Positions 16,534 to 26,106 are shown, numbered from the stretch's first letter. The stretch: DNA of 64,000 nucleotides from G965197005 sp965197005 (GCA_965197005.1 OZ239982.1:2108001-2172000); one strand, 5' to 3'. Numbers and translations are program-made. The notes: generated from the letters alone by a model not told the origin.

Positions 16534-16969
16534 GGTTTACCTCAAGAATTTTAACTTTAAATTCTAGGGTTTGACTAGCTAACGGGTGGTTAAAGTCAAC
16601 GATGACTTCGTTGGCATGAACTTCTTTTATAACACCGGGTAATTCGGCTTTTTGTGCGTCGGCAAAGGAGACAACTAAGCCTTTGGCAATGGGCATGTCG
16701 GCGGCAAAAGCACTTCTTGGCATGGATTGAATGTTATTGGGATTGCCTTGCCCAAAGCCATGTTCTGGCGGCACTTCAAAGCTGCGTTCATCGCCTGCGC
16801 TAAGTCCAATTAGGTATTGCTCAAAACCTGCGGGAATGTTGCCATCACCAATGTTTAGACTTACTGGTTTGCTGTTAAAATTACTGTCAATGGGGGGCTG
16901 CCCGAGAATGCCTAAAGAAAAGTGCATTAAAATGCGACAGTTGTCTTGGGTAATTTGTGCTGTGCTCAT
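16523..16969 (-). CDS. fkpB: FKBP-type peptidyl-prolyl isomerase
   Basis: SlyD/SlpA-type prolyl isomerase of 148 residues, helping protein folding in the cytoplasm. The split FKBP core is recognisable from HFSLGI, the insert-in-flap region with VPPEHGFGQGNP, and the final DFNHPLASQTLEFKVKILEV, which is the family hallmark. The His-rich metal tail of SlyD is absent. The start codon overlaps the lspA stop by 4 bp, so translation is probably coupled; the position between lspA and ispH is the usual one. Confidence 0.93.
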   Translation of the reverse strand: MSTAQITQDNCRILMHFSLGILGQPPIDSNFNSKPVSLNIGDGNIPAGFEQYLIGLSAGDERSFEVPPEHGFGQGNPNNIQSMPRSAFAADMPIAKGLVVSFADAQKAELPGVIKEVHANEVIVDFNHPLASQTLEFKVKILEVNHAN

Positions 16970-17490
16970 GGCTTTTGCTTGTGCTTTTGGTTAATTAGAA
17001 CATCGTAAATCATTAGCATGGCGGCAAGGCTGATTGCCATATCTGCGACATTAAAGGTCGGAAAATAGTAGTGCTGCCAATGTACGGAAATAAAGTCGGT
17101 TACTTTGCCATAAAATAATCGGTCGTACAAATTACCCAGTGCGCCTCCTAAAATTAAGCTGACATACATAGGTTGTAAATAAGGCTTGCGTTGTAGATTT
17201 TTAAGCCAGTTGATAAGGGCTAAACTTACCACAACGGATAACACAACAAAAAACCAGCGTTGCCAACCACCTTGGTCTGCTAAAAAGCTAAAGCCTGCAC
17301 CTGTGTTGTAGTGCAAGGTCATATTGAGTACGGGCAATATGCTTACAGGCTGATTGTAACTTAGCCAAAATTCTGCGGCATATTTGCTGACCAAATCTAG
17401 CAGTACGGTTAGGGCACTTAGAGACAACCAAATTAGGGCGTTTGGCTCTTTTGTGGCTGTTTCTGTTGAGCTGTTAGGGCGATTAGGCAT
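16966..17490 (-). CDS. lspA: Lipoprotein signal peptidase (signal peptidase II)
   Basis: Inner-membrane aspartyl protease that removes signal peptides from diacylglyceryl prolipoproteins. A GTG at 17505 is possible, but ATG 17490 is preferred: it gives 174 residues and the common tight overlap with ileS (ATGCCTAA, 8 bp). Four membrane segments are visible. The catalytic aspartates lie in GNLYDRLFYGKVTDF and FNVADMAIS. The neighbours ileS and fkpB match conserved synteny. Confidence 0.96.
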   Translation of the reverse strand: MPNRPNSSTETATKEPNALIWLSLSALTVLLDLVSKYAAEFWLSYNQPVSILPVLNMTLHYNTGAGFSFLADQGGWQRWFFVVLSVVVSLALINWLKNLQRKPYLQPMYVSLILGGALGNLYDRLFYGKVTDFISVHWQHYYFPTFNVADMAISLAAMLMIYDVLINQKHKQKP

Positions 17491-20377
17491 AGTGACGCAC
17501 CTCACCTTCGCCTTCTAGGTTGCTAATGCAGCGTGCGCATAATTTGGGGTGTTGGCTGTGTTGCCCTACACTTTGCTGGTGATGCCAGCAGCGTTCACAT
17601 TTTTCTTGAGTACTTGCTTGCACGTCAATACGCAGCCCTTGCAATTCGGTGGCATCGCCTTGGGTGTCATCAAAGTCTTGTAAGTCGGCTTTGGAGGTAA
17701 TTAACACAAAGCGCAGTTCATCTCCTAATTGGGCAAGCTGTTGGCGTAATTCTGGAGTAACAAATAGGGTTACTTCAGCGGCAAGGCTGGCACCAATTTG
17801 TTTGTTGTCACGAGCACGCTCTAAGGCACCGTTCACTTCTCGTTTTACTTGCATTAGGGTTTGCCAAAAATCATCAGGCAGGTTGTGGCTAATTTGTGGA
17901 AATGCTTGATACCAGTATGCTAAGTGCACCGATTCTTCTCGCTCGCCTTGTATGGGAGCAGGCAGAAGTTGCCAAATTTCTTCACTGGTAAAGGATAAAA
18001 TAGGTGCAATCCAACGGCTAATGGCTTCTATTACATGCAGTAATGCGGTTTGTGCGCTGCGTCTTGCAAGGCTGTTTTGTTGGCAGGTGTATTGGCGGTC
18101 TTTAATGATATCGAGATAAAATCCGCCTAGCTCGTTAACACAAAAGTGGGTAATTAGCTTGTTAACGGTTTTAAAATCAAAGCGTTCATAAGCGGTTTGA
18201 ATGGCTACTTGACGTTTGGCGGTGGCGTGGATAATCCACCCATCAAGTGGCAATAAGTCTGCTGCAGCTACCTGATGCGCTGCTTCAAAACCGGCAAGGT
18301 TGGCGAGTAAAAAACGACAGGTGTTACGCACTCGGCGGTAGGAGTCGGCACTGCTTTTGAAGTTGCCCTCTGTGACTGCCATTTCATTGGCGTAGTCAGT
18401 TCCTGAAATCCACCAGCGTACAATGTCGGCACCAAGTTGTTTGATTTTGTCTTGTGGGGCGATGGCGTTGCCTATGGATTTGGACATTTTGTGTCCTTTT
18501 TCGTCCACCGTAAAACCATGCGTTAAAACGGTTTTATAAGGTGCATGCTGATAAACGGCAACGCTGGTTAATAGCGAGCTTTGAAACCAGCCACGATGTT
18601 GGTCTGAACCTTCAAGGTACATATCTGCAGGAAAGCTAAGCTCGTTACGGATTTGACATACTGCACTGTGGCTTACGCCTGAGTCAAACCAAACATCTAA
18701 GGTGTCGGTGACTTTTTCGTATTGATCTAGGTCTTTGTCTATTAAGTCGCTTATTTGTAAATCAAACCAAGCCTCGATGCCATGTTGGGCAACTTTTTGG
18801 GCAACGGTTTCTAATAAATCTTGGGTATTAGGGTGTAGCTCGCCTGTTTGTTTATGAATAAGTAAGGCAATGGGAACGCCCCAAGTTCGTTGGCGTGAAA
18901 TGCACCAGTCGGGGCGGTCTTGCATCATGCTTTGAATGCGTGCTTTGCCCCAGCTTGGTTGCCAGTTGACCTTTTCTATTTCTGCTAAGGCTTGCGCTCG
19001 TAGACCATTTTTTTCCATACTCACAAACCATTGGGGTGTGGCTCTAAAAATAATCGGGCTTTTGTGCCGCCAGCAGTGTGGATAGCTGTGTTTGAGCTTT
19101 TCTTTTTTAAGTAGGGCATCAGCTTGTGCCAGTAATGTTAGCACTCTAAAGTTGCCTTTATCGGCGGTAGAAAGCCCTGCTAACTCTAGGGCACTGAGTT
19201 TTGGATTGTCTATAAAACAGCCATCATCAGCAACTAACATGCCTTCTTGGGCGTTAATACCATGGTGTTTGGCAATTTGATAATCGTCCACCCCATGCAT
19301 GGAGGCAGTATGCACAGCCCCTGTACCAGAATCTGCAGTAACGTGCGTACCGCAAATAATAGGAACCTGTTTTTTATTGCCATTATCGTCTTGCATAAAG
19401 GGGTGATAAAGCTGGGCAAATTCTGGTTGTTTGTCTACATCACAGCCCAGTTGTTTACCTTTGACACTGGTTAAAATGCGGTATTGTTCAGAGCTATAGC
19501 CATAGCGAGTGAGGCAACTTTCAATCAAGTCTGAGGCGAGCACTAAAATATGCTTGCTATCGTTAAGCTGTACCAAGCTGTAATCTAACTCTGGGTGTAA
19601 CGAGACAGCATCATTAGCAGGCAATGTCCAAGGTGTGGTGGTCCAAATAACCAGACTAATGCGTGCACTGTCTGCTTGTATATCAAGTGCCTGCAAAAGG
19701 GTTTGTGGGTGGCTAAAATCAAATGCCACATCAATGGCAATGGAGGTTTTTTCTTGGTATTCCACTTCTGCTTCCGCTAAAGCAGAGCCACAATCAGCAC
19801 ACCAGTTTACGGGTTTAAAGCCTTTATGTAAGTGTCCGTTTTGTATGATTTTGCCGAGGGTGCGTAAAATGCTGGCTTCAAATTCAAAGTTCATGGTTTT
19901 GTAGGGATTGTCCCAGTCACCTATCACCATGAGGCGTTTGAAATCTTGCATCTGCAAAGCAATTTGCTCGCTGGCATACTCTCTACAGTGCTTGCGAAAT
20001 TCGTTGGCGGTCAACTTTTCGCCCACTTTGCCGTATAGACCTTCTACTTTTAGCTCAATAGGTAAGCCATGACAATCCCAACCGGGCACATAAGCAGCGT
20101 CTTTGCCAGCTAAGGTCTGTGCTTTAACAATGATGTCTTTTAATACCTTATTTACCGCATGCCCAATATGAATTTCGCCATTGGCGTAAGGAGGACCATC
20201 GTGTAAGGTGTATTTTTCACAGCCAGCGCGCGCTGCTCGAATTTTGCCGTATAAATCCATATCTTGCCATTGCTTAATTTGCATTGGCTCTCGCTGCGCC
20301 AAATTGCCACGCATAGGAAAATCGGTTTCAGGAAGGTTAAGGCTATCTTTATATTGGCTTACGGCTTTTTCTGTCAT
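17483..20377 (-). CDS. ileS: Isoleucyl-tRNA synthetase
   Basis: Class I aminoacyl-tRNA synthetase charging tRNA-Ile, with an editing domain. The 964-residue protein is slightly longer than the E. coli one. Visible are the HIGH motif in PPYANGEIHIGHAVNK, the editing-domain region with TTTPWTLPAND, WFDSGVSHSAV, KMSKS in EKGHKMSKSIGN, and the C-terminal zinc motif CERCWHHQ with LCARCISNL. It lies 8 bp after ribF and overlaps lspA. Confidence 0.98.
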   Translation of the reverse strand: MTEKAVSQYKDSLNLPETDFPMRGNLAQREPMQIKQWQDMDLYGKIRAARAGCEKYTLHDGPPYANGEIHIGHAVNKVLKDIIVKAQTLAGKDAAYVPGWDCHGLPIELKVEGLYGKVGEKLTANEFRKHCREYASEQIALQMQDFKRLMVIGDWDNPYKTMNFEFEASILRTLGKIIQNGHLHKGFKPVNWCADCGSALAEAEVEYQEKTSIAIDVAFDFSHPQTLLQALDIQADSARISLVIWTTTPWTLPANDAVSLHPELDYSLVQLNDSKHILVLASDLIESCLTRYGYSSEQYRILTSVKGKQLGCDVDKQPEFAQLYHPFMQDDNGNKKQVPIICGTHVTADSGTGAVHTASMHGVDDYQIAKHHGINAQEGMLVADDGCFIDNPKLSALELAGLSTADKGNFRVLTLLAQADALLKKEKLKHSYPHCWRHKSPIIFRATPQWFVSMEKNGLRAQALAEIEKVNWQPSWGKARIQSMMQDRPDWCISRQRTWGVPIALLIHKQTGELHPNTQDLLETVAQKVAQHGIEAWFDLQISDLIDKDLDQYEKVTDTLDVWFDSGVSHSAVCQIRNELSFPADMYLEGSDQHRGWFQSSLLTSVAVYQHAPYKTVLTHGFTVDEKGHKMSKSIGNAIAPQDKIKQLGADIVRWWISGTDYANEMAVTEGNFKSSADSYRRVRNTCRFLLANLAGFEAAHQVAAADLLPLDGWIIHATAKRQVAIQTAYERFDFKTVNKLITHFCVNELGGFYLDIIKDRQYTCQQNSLARRSAQTALLHVIEAISRWIAPILSFTSEEIWQLLPAPIQGEREESVHLAYWYQAFPQISHNLPDDFWQTLMQVKREVNGALERARDNKQIGASLAAEVTLFVTPELRQQLAQLGDELRFVLITSKADLQDFDDTQGDATELQGLRIDVQASTQEKCERCWHHQQSVGQHSQHPKLCARCISNLEGEGEVRHYA

Positions 20378-20385
20378 GGTCTTTA

Positions 20386-21333
20386 TCAGTTTGTGTTTAA
20401 GTGGTTAAAAAAATCACGAGCTTGAGCTTGGTCTCGTGCTATCGCTATTTTTAGCTCGTTGATATTGTTGAATTTCTGTTCATCTCTTAATTTGTGTAAA
20501 AAACTCACCTGCAAATGCTGGTGGTATAGATTGCCTGAAAAATCGAATAAATGCACCTCTAAAGAGGGCTCAGGTACGGTTGTTACTGTTGGTTTAACAC
20601 CTAAGTTGGCAACCCCTTTAAAAGACTGCCGACTTTCTTGGTGGTAAACGTCAACGGCAAACACCCCTGTTATCGGCAGTCTACTGCGACGTATGGCAAT
20701 ATTCGCCGTTGGACTATTGAGCGTGCGTGCCAGTTGGCGACCATACATTACACGCCCACTCATACTATAAGGGCGATTTAGTAATTGCGTGACTAAATCA
20801 AGCTGATTGTTGGCTAAGGCCTGACGAATACGTGTGCTACTAACTCGTTCATGCTGCCAACTAATGGTTTTTGTATCCTCTACCTTAAAACCAAATTTTA
20901 AACCTGCTTGCTTTAGCGTATCAAAATTACCCTTACGCTGATAACCAAATTTAAAATCATCACCAATAATTAAGTGCTGTAACCGCAATTTCTGCCATAA
21001 AACTTGCTCAATAAATTGCGTTGCACTCAATTTGCTTAATGCCTGATTAAATGGCACACACAAAACATAGTCTATTTGTTTGCTAGCACTAATTGCCAAT
21101 AATTTATCACGCAAACCTGCCAAACGTACGGGTGCATGCGACCCTTGAAAAAACTCTAAAGGCTGCGGTTCAAACAACATCAGTAAACTCGGCACTGCTT
21201 GTGCCTTGGCAACCTGTTGTAGTCGCTCAATTAAGCCCTGATGTCCAAGGTGTAAGGCATCAAAATTACCAATACTAACTGCACAACCTGCAAAATCAGC
21301 AGGCACATTGGCAAGAGAACGTAAAAACTGCAT
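20386..21333 (-). CDS. ribF: Bifunctional riboflavin kinase / FAD synthetase
   Basis: Makes FMN and FAD from riboflavin. The 315-residue protein has an N-terminal nucleotidyltransferase domain with IGNFDALHLGHQGL (HxGH) and SSTRIRQAL, and a C-terminal kinase domain with SGRVMYGRQLARTL, SPTANI and GVANLGVKPT. Length equals the family norm. It lies 44 bp after murJ and just ahead of ileS. Confidence 0.97.
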   Translation of the reverse strand: MQFLRSLANVPADFAGCAVSIGNFDALHLGHQGLIERLQQVAKAQAVPSLLMLFEPQPLEFFQGSHAPVRLAGLRDKLLAISASKQIDYVLCVPFNQALSKLSATQFIEQVLWQKLRLQHLIIGDDFKFGYQRKGNFDTLKQAGLKFGFKVEDTKTISWQHERVSSTRIRQALANNQLDLVTQLLNRPYSMSGRVMYGRQLARTLNSPTANIAIRRSRLPITGVFAVDVYHQESRQSFKGVANLGVKPTVTTVPEPSLEVHLFDFSGNLYHQHLQVSFLHKLRDEQKFNNINELKIAIARDQAQARDFFNHLNTN

Positions 21334-21377
21334 GCACTGTCCAAATTAAAAGGGCGAATTATACCTAAAAATAAGCC

Positions 21378-22976
21378 TTAAAACATTTCTCCACGTAAAT
21401 GTTTTAAGCGCAAACCTAAAAGCCACCAAAGCAATCCATAAACGGCAACACCTGAAATGACAATTAAACTCATTAAACCAATGCGCTCACTGATAGTAAA
21501 ATTGAGCCACAGATTAGGCGCACCACTTAAATACATAATAAACATCAACATACCCACATTTGCCAATACCAATTTGACTAAAAATAGCCACCAGCCCGTT
21601 TGTGCTTTAAAAACCCCTTCACGGCGCAACACCCAAAATAATAAAAACGCATTAAAAAAAGCAGACAAAGACGTTGCCAATGCCAGACCTGCATGAGCCA
21701 AAGGCATAATTAAACTTAAATTTAACAACATATTAACCAACATTGCCCAAATACCGATTTTAACTGGTGTTTTGGTATTTTGTCGGGCGTAAAAACCGGT
21801 CACTAAAATTTTAATTAACATAAAAGCCACCAAACCAACTGCATAAGCCTTTAAGCTATAGCTCATTTGTTGAATATCAAAGGGCGTTATTTGCCCATAA
21901 TAAAAAACACTGGTTAAAAGTGGGGTTGCTAAAAAGATTAACGCCAACGCTGCTGGCACTGCTAAAATAAGCACCATTTTTAATGCCCAATTTAAAGTAT
22001 GATTAAATCCATCTGCATTATTTTCTGCATATTTAGATGACAAAGACGGCAAAATAACCACACCAATTGCAATAGCAAACAATCCTAAAGGCAGATTATT
22101 TAACCTGTCTGAATAATACAGCCAGCTCACGCTACCTGAAGTTAAAAAAGACGCTAACAAAGTATCTAACAATAAATTAATCTGACTCACAGACACACCA
22201 AACAAAGCAGGTATCATCAATTTAATAATGCGTTTTGTGCCTACACTCATTTGTGCTTTAGGGAATACCAATAAATTAAGCTGTGCAATAAAGGGCAATT
22301 GAAATAAAAACTGCAACAAGCCTGCAAAAAAAACACCCCAAGCCAATGCAAATAAAGGCTCTACAAATTCAGCCGTTGCAAATAAAGTAAAGCCAATCAT
22401 GCAGAGATTTAAAATAACAGGCGTAAAAGCAGGAACAGCAAAACGACCATAGGTATTTAATACACTACCAGCAAAGGCAGTTAACGAAATGAATAGTAAA
22501 TAAGGAAAAGTAATGCGAATTAAATCACCTGTTAACGCAAATTTGGCTGCATCATCACGAAACCCCGGCGCAAATAGCCAAGGCAAATAGTCAGCACTTA
22601 AGATTGCCAACAAGGTAACCGCAAGTAAAATTAAGCCAAGCATACCAGAGGTGCGGGCAATCAGCAGTTTGACTTCGACTAAAGTGCGAGTGGTTTTGTA
22701 TTCACTTAAAACAGGCACAAATGCTGCGGAAAATGCCCCTTCCGCAAAGAGACGACGTAAAAAATTAGGAATTTTAAAAGCAACAAAAAAAGCATCAGCA
22801 CCAGCACCAAAATAATTGGCAACCACAACATCACGCACCAAACCTAATACACGGCTAAGCAACGTCATCACACTAACTAGCATAGAAGAACGAAACAAAC
22901 TAGATGATTTTGCAGGTATATTGGCACTTTGCGAAGTTAACGCTACGTTTTGTGTAGATGAACGCTTCTTCTCCAT
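21378..22976 (-). CDS. murJ: Lipid II flippase MurJ
   Basis: Inner-membrane flippase that exports lipid II for peptidoglycan synthesis. Start set at ATG 22976 because GGGAGG lies four bases upstream; the frame is open 15 codons further. This gives 532 residues with about 14 membrane helices. Family motifs include VMTLLSRVLGLVRD, ADAFFVAFKIPNFLRRLFAEG and AFSAAFVPVLSEY. The N-terminus carries an extra 25 or so polar residues. It follows rpsT across a terminator. Confidence 0.96.
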   Translation of the reverse strand: MEKKRSSTQNVALTSQSANIPAKSSSLFRSSMLVSVMTLLSRVLGLVRDVVVANYFGAGADAFFVAFKIPNFLRRLFAEGAFSAAFVPVLSEYKTTRTLVEVKLLIARTSGMLGLILLAVTLLAILSADYLPWLFAPGFRDDAAKFALTGDLIRITFPYLLFISLTAFAGSVLNTYGRFAVPAFTPVILNLCMIGFTLFATAEFVEPLFALAWGVFFAGLLQFLFQLPFIAQLNLLVFPKAQMSVGTKRIIKLMIPALFGVSVSQINLLLDTLLASFLTSGSVSWLYYSDRLNNLPLGLFAIAIGVVILPSLSSKYAENNADGFNHTLNWALKMVLILAVPAALALIFLATPLLTSVFYYGQITPFDIQQMSYSLKAYAVGLVAFMLIKILVTGFYARQNTKTPVKIGIWAMLVNMLLNLSLIMPLAHAGLALATSLSAFFNAFLLFWVLRREGVFKAQTGWWLFLVKLVLANVGMLMFIMYLSGAPNLWLNFTISERIGLMSLIVISGVAVYGLLWWLLGLRLKHLRGEMF

Positions 22977-23007
22977 AATGCCTCCCGATGGTTTAATTAA
23001 CAGATAT

Positions 23008-23028
23008 AAAAAAACCCGCACAGGCGGG
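23008..23028 (-). terminator. Terminator after rpsT
   Basis: Minus-strand stem CCCGC, loop CTGT, GCGGG, followed by seven T residues, in the gap before murJ. Some read-through into murJ is likely, as no separate promoter is obvious. Confidence 0.8.
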
Positions 23029-23049
23029 CTTCTTATAAAATACCTTAAT

Positions 23050-23319
23050 TTACGCTTCTTTTAAAGCATGAACCTTGGCATTTAAACGGCTTTTAGTACG
23101 TGCCGCTGTATTTTTTTTCATAATGCCTTTGTTAACCATTTTATCGATATAAGGTTGAGCAACATGAAATGCTTCCTGTGCTTTAGTGTAATCACCAGAT
23201 GCAACAGCGGTTTGTACTTTTTTAATATAAGTACGAACCATAGAATTTAAAGCCATAGTGCGATCACGACGTTTAACCGCCTGACGAGCACGTTTACGAG
23301 AACCAGCAGAATTCGCCAC
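23050..23319 (-). CDS. rpsT: 30S ribosomal protein S20
   Basis: Binds 16S rRNA in the body of the 30S subunit. The 89-residue protein is rich in Lys, Arg and Ala, begins MANSAGSRKRARQA and contains KGIMKKNTAARTKSRL, both diagnostic. A strong promoter lies about 50-75 bp upstream and a terminator follows. Confidence 0.98.
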   Translation of the reverse strand: MANSAGSRKRARQAVKRRDRTMALNSMVRTYIKKVQTAVASGDYTKAQEAFHVAQPYIDKMVNKGIMKKNTAARTKSRLNAKVHALKEA

Positions 23320-23366
23320 AAGCGACTCCTATAAATAAATTAAGTGAATGTAAATCAAGGGCGGAC

Positions 23367-23395
23367 ATTATCCTGATTTAGCAAGGTGGTGTCAA
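23367..23395 (-). promoter_or_regulatory. Strong sigma-70 promoter of rpsT
   Basis: On the minus strand TTGACA (23395-23390), 17 bases, GATAAT (23372-23367). Confidence 0.85.
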
Positions 23396-23575
23396 CTTAT
23401 GTTTGAGAAAAATACAAAGTTTAAATATTTATCCACCACGCCAGCCAAAAGCCCCCTTAAAAAAATTTAGCAAAATAAAAGAACAGCAAATCTTCCTGTT
23501 AGATAGGATTTTTTGTCTATACTATTTATTTAATATAAATAATGGTCGCATTCAACATACTTGAGGAGCAAACAA

Positions 23576-24505
23576 ATGAGCGAAAAAAAATACCGTCTAA
23601 TTACCCGCAGTGACTTTGATGGACTGGTCTGTGCGGTACTGCTTAAACATCTAGACATGATTAACGATATTAAATTTGTCCACCCCAAAGACATGCAAGA
23701 CGGTAAGATAGAAGTCAACGAAAATGACATATCCACCAACCTACCCTATGTGTCGGGCGTACACTTAGCCTTTGACCATCATTTATCAGAAACCTTACGC
23801 AATAAAAAAGTAGACAACCACATTATCGATGCCTCCGCCCCCTCTGCTGCCCGCGTGGTATGGGATTACTATGGTGGTTTAGACGCATTCCCTACGCACT
23901 GGCAAGAAATGATGGAAGCCTGTGATAGAGGCGATTCTGCCCAATTTAATCAAGAACAAGTGCTAAACCCTCAAGGCTGGGACTTACTTAACTTTTTAAT
24001 GGACGCAAGAACTGGACTTGGGCGTTTTCGTGAATTTCGCATCTCTAACTACAACCTAATGATGGACTTAATCGACTACTGTCGCAATCACAAGATTGAA
24101 GACATTATGCAACTACCTGATGTGGTTGAACGTATTGATTTATACAACGAGCAAGACAAATTATTCAAAGCACAGCTTAAGCGTTGCTCTCGTGTGTATC
24201 AAAACCTAGTGGTATTGGACTTACGTGAAGAAGAGATTATTCACGCAGGCAACCGCTTTGTAATTTATGCGCTATTTCCACAATGCAATATCTCCATTCA
24301 TGTGATGTGGGGCTTTCAAAAGCAAAATACCGTTTTTGCCACAGGCAAATCTATTTTTGACCGCTCATCAAATACCAATGTGGGCGAACTCATGCTCAAA
24401 TACGGTGGCGGCGGACACCAAGCTGCAGGTACTTGCCAAGTACCTCACGATGAAGCTGTCACAACCTTAGATGCGTTAATTAAACAAATTAATCAAGACG
24501 GTTAA
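23576..24505 (+). CDS. DHH/DHHA1-family phosphoesterase
   Basis: Start at ATG 23576, seven bases after GAGGAG; 309 residues. It belongs to the DHH superfamily of metal-dependent phosphoesterases (exopolyphosphatases, oligoribonucleases, RecJ-like). Motif I is RSDFDGLVCA, the DHH motif is FDHHLSE, and the DHHA1 part has KYGGGGHQAAGTC near the C-terminus. Phosphate, nanoRNA or cyclic dinucleotide products are all possible substrates; context does not decide. It is followed directly by a composite repeat. Confidence 0.88.
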   Translation: MSEKKYRLITRSDFDGLVCAVLLKHLDMINDIKFVHPKDMQDGKIEVNENDISTNLPYVSGVHLAFDHHLSETLRNKKVDNHIIDASAPSAARVVWDYYGGLDAFPTHWQEMMEACDRGDSAQFNQEQVLNPQGWDLLNFLMDARTGLGRFREFRISNYNLMMDLIDYCRNHKIEDIMQLPDVVERIDLYNEQDKLFKAQLKRCSRVYQNLVVLDLREEEIIHAGNRFVIYALFPQCNISIHVMWGFQKQNTVFATGKSIFDRSSNTNVGELMLKYGGGGHQAAGTCQVPHDEAVTTLDALIKQINQDG

Positions 24506-24528
24506 GACCACTTAAACAATCAATAAAG

Positions 24529-24757
24529 GATTTACCCAGCGCCATGCAGAGCATGGTTCTGACCTCTGACCTCTGACCTCTGCCCAGCACCATGCGGAGC
24601 ATGGGGCTGGGTAAAACCTCTGACCTCTGCCCTCTGACCTCTGCCCAGCACCATGCAGAGCATGGGGCTGGGTAAAACCTCTGTCCTCTGTCCTCTGTCC
24701 TCTGTCCTCTGACCTCTGCCCAGCACTTTGCAACGCATGGTGCTGGGCAGGGTTCAG
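24529..24757. repeat. Composite repeat: four hairpin elements with heptamer spacers
   Basis: Starts with GGATTTACCCAGC and a degenerate hairpin, then heptamers TGACCTC, hairpin 24582-24612, heptamers, hairpin 24643-24673, heptamers TGTCCTC, and a last hairpin 24718-24750. Hairpin arms are CCCAGC with GCTGGG, extended in two copies by a second inner pair CATGC/GCATG. Exit from the hairpin is by GGTAAAACCTCTG in two copies. Confidence 0.92.
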
Positions 24758-24780
24758 ATTATTTAATGCTTGAAAAAAAT

Positions 24781-24793
24781 GTTATAACATATC
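24781..24793 (+). promoter_or_regulatory. Zur-like box ahead of the DUF2796 gene
   Basis: GTTATAACATATC matches 11 of 13 positions of the Zur core GTTATAATATAAC; flanking AAAT and CAT also agree with the longer site. It lies about 70 bp before the gene start. Confidence 0.55.
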
Positions 24794-24858
24794 ATAATGC
24801 GCTTGTCTTAATTTTTTAGTTAGGGCAGTCAATTAATTATTTATAAAAGGTGAAAGAT

Positions 24859-25455
24859 ATGAAACAACAAATTTCAATAATGTTAGTGGCATTTGCTTGT
24901 TTAAGCACAATGGCGATAGCTGGTGAACATGCAGAGCATAAGCATGAAAAAGCCGCACATAAAGCAGAAAAAAAACACAGTCATGACAATGAGGATAAAG
25001 ACCATGACCATAGTCTTGATGCCCATGAGCATGGCAAGGCAAAGCTGCAAATACTTTGGTCTGGCACTCAGTTAGAGCTTGAGTTGGATACGCCAGCGAT
25101 GAATATTTATGGTTTTGAAGGTGAGCCAAAAGACAAAAAACAACGCCAAACGGCACAAGCAAAAAAACAAAAGCTGGCTAAATTTGCTAACTTATTTGAG
25201 CTAGAAGGCGTCAAGTGCAAGGTTCTCTCACATCATATAGAGGAAGAGCAGCACGGGCATCATTCTGATTTGAATGCTAAATTTAAGCTGCGCTGCGCCA
25301 ATGCAGATAAGAAAGAGGTGGCGCTGCATGCAGAATTGTTTGAGCATTTTCCTGCAACCGAGGAGCTACAAGTTGAGTGGATTCGTGGCGATAAAGCAGG
25401 ACAGGCAACGCTTACGCCTGAGCATCACCATTTAGATTTACCTGCTATTAAATAG
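24859..25455 (+). CDS. His-rich exported DUF2796 protein (ZrgA-like, zinc)
   Basis: ATG 24859 is chosen over an upstream GTG because of the AAGGTG sequence before it; 198 residues. A signal peptide (about 1-22) is followed by a region very rich in His, Glu and Lys (about 23-62) suited to binding zinc. The rest matches DUF2796, including the short LDAHEHGKA and GFEGEP segments. In Vibrio cholerae a protein of this family is zinc-regulated and part of a zinc uptake cluster with an ABC transporter, as here. A periplasmic zinc-capture role is therefore likely but inferred. Confidence 0.8.
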   Translation: MKQQISIMLVAFACLSTMAIAGEHAEHKHEKAAHKAEKKHSHDNEDKDHDHSLDAHEHGKAKLQILWSGTQLELELDTPAMNIYGFEGEPKDKKQRQTAQAKKQKLAKFANLFELEGVKCKVLSHHIEEEQHGHHSDLNAKFKLRCANADKKEVALHAELFEHFPATEELQVEWIRGDKAGQATLTPEHHHLDLPAIK

Positions 25456-25465
25456 CTCTAGTTGG

Positions 25466-26056
25466 TTATTTTTTGTATTCTTTTAGGCTATCTACTTGCA
25501 GTTGATAAGCGGCGGTTGCCATGTCGTTTTTAACCAGCCTATCGGTATATAGCGTGCCTTCTACCCAATAAGGGAAATAAATGTCGGTCAATTTAATTCC
25601 CTTTTTCATCTTGCCTAAGATAATTTGGTTGGGTGGTGGGGGTGGCACATGAATGCAAGCACCAAAAAAAGGCACAAGGAAAAATTCGGTAATCACTTGA
25701 TTGTCGTCAAATTCAAGCGGTACGACAAATCCAGCAATACGAATTTTCTTTTTATTATGTTCGTTGCGTACTTTGCTGGAAACCAGCGCACGATGATAGG
25801 CAGAGTCTGATTGTGGTTTATTTGCTTGAGCTATGGCAGAGGATATTTTATCTGCCGCTGATCCGTCCACAATGCTGTTTAAGGTTTCAGGTGGGTTAGA
25901 CAGTGCGTCTAAGTCTTCTTTGGGCAGCAGGTCTAGCCATTCGATGGTGGTATATGTTGCCGCTGCTTGTGCATTGGTAATGCAACAGGCGAATATGCAA
26001 ACAATAACATATTGCCAAGTATTTATGTGTTTTACTAAAAATTGAGTGGGTAACAT
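25466..26056 (-). CDS. Exported DUF3299 protein
   Basis: A 196-residue protein with an N-terminal signal sequence (hydrophobic about 15-32). It carries the DUF3299 core: RIAGFVVPLEFDDNQ, then VPFFGACIHVPPPPPNQII, with one Cys and one His that could bind metal. AAGGA stands six bases before the ATG. It converges with the DUF2796 gene (10 bp apart) and diverges from the ABC operon, with a Zur-like box in the shared promoter region. These neighbours suggest a periplasmic accessory protein in zinc uptake. Confidence 0.8.
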   Translation of the reverse strand: MLPTQFLVKHINTWQYVIVCIFACCITNAQAAATYTTIEWLDLLPKEDLDALSNPPETLNSIVDGSAADKISSAIAQANKPQSDSAYHRALVSSKVRNEHNKKKIRIAGFVVPLEFDDNQVITEFFLVPFFGACIHVPPPPPNQIILGKMKKGIKLTDIYFPYWVEGTLYTDRLVKNDMATAAYQLQVDSLKEYKK

Positions 26057-26093
26057 GAAAAATCCTTATGCTAATATTAAATCAGACTGTTAT

Positions 26094-26106
26094 GTTATTA
26101 TATATC
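26094..26106. promoter_or_regulatory. Zur-like box in the divergent promoter region
   Basis: GTTATTATATATC matches 11 of 13 positions of GTTATAATATAAC. It lies 38 bp from the DUF3299 start and 80 bp from the ABC-ATPase start, so one site could govern both. Confidence 0.5.

Noticed and set aside
24512..24738. Arg/Glu/Asp-rich frames (RTEDRGQ repeats) in the composite repeat
   Set aside because: Same artefact of the heptamers; two frames are equally open.
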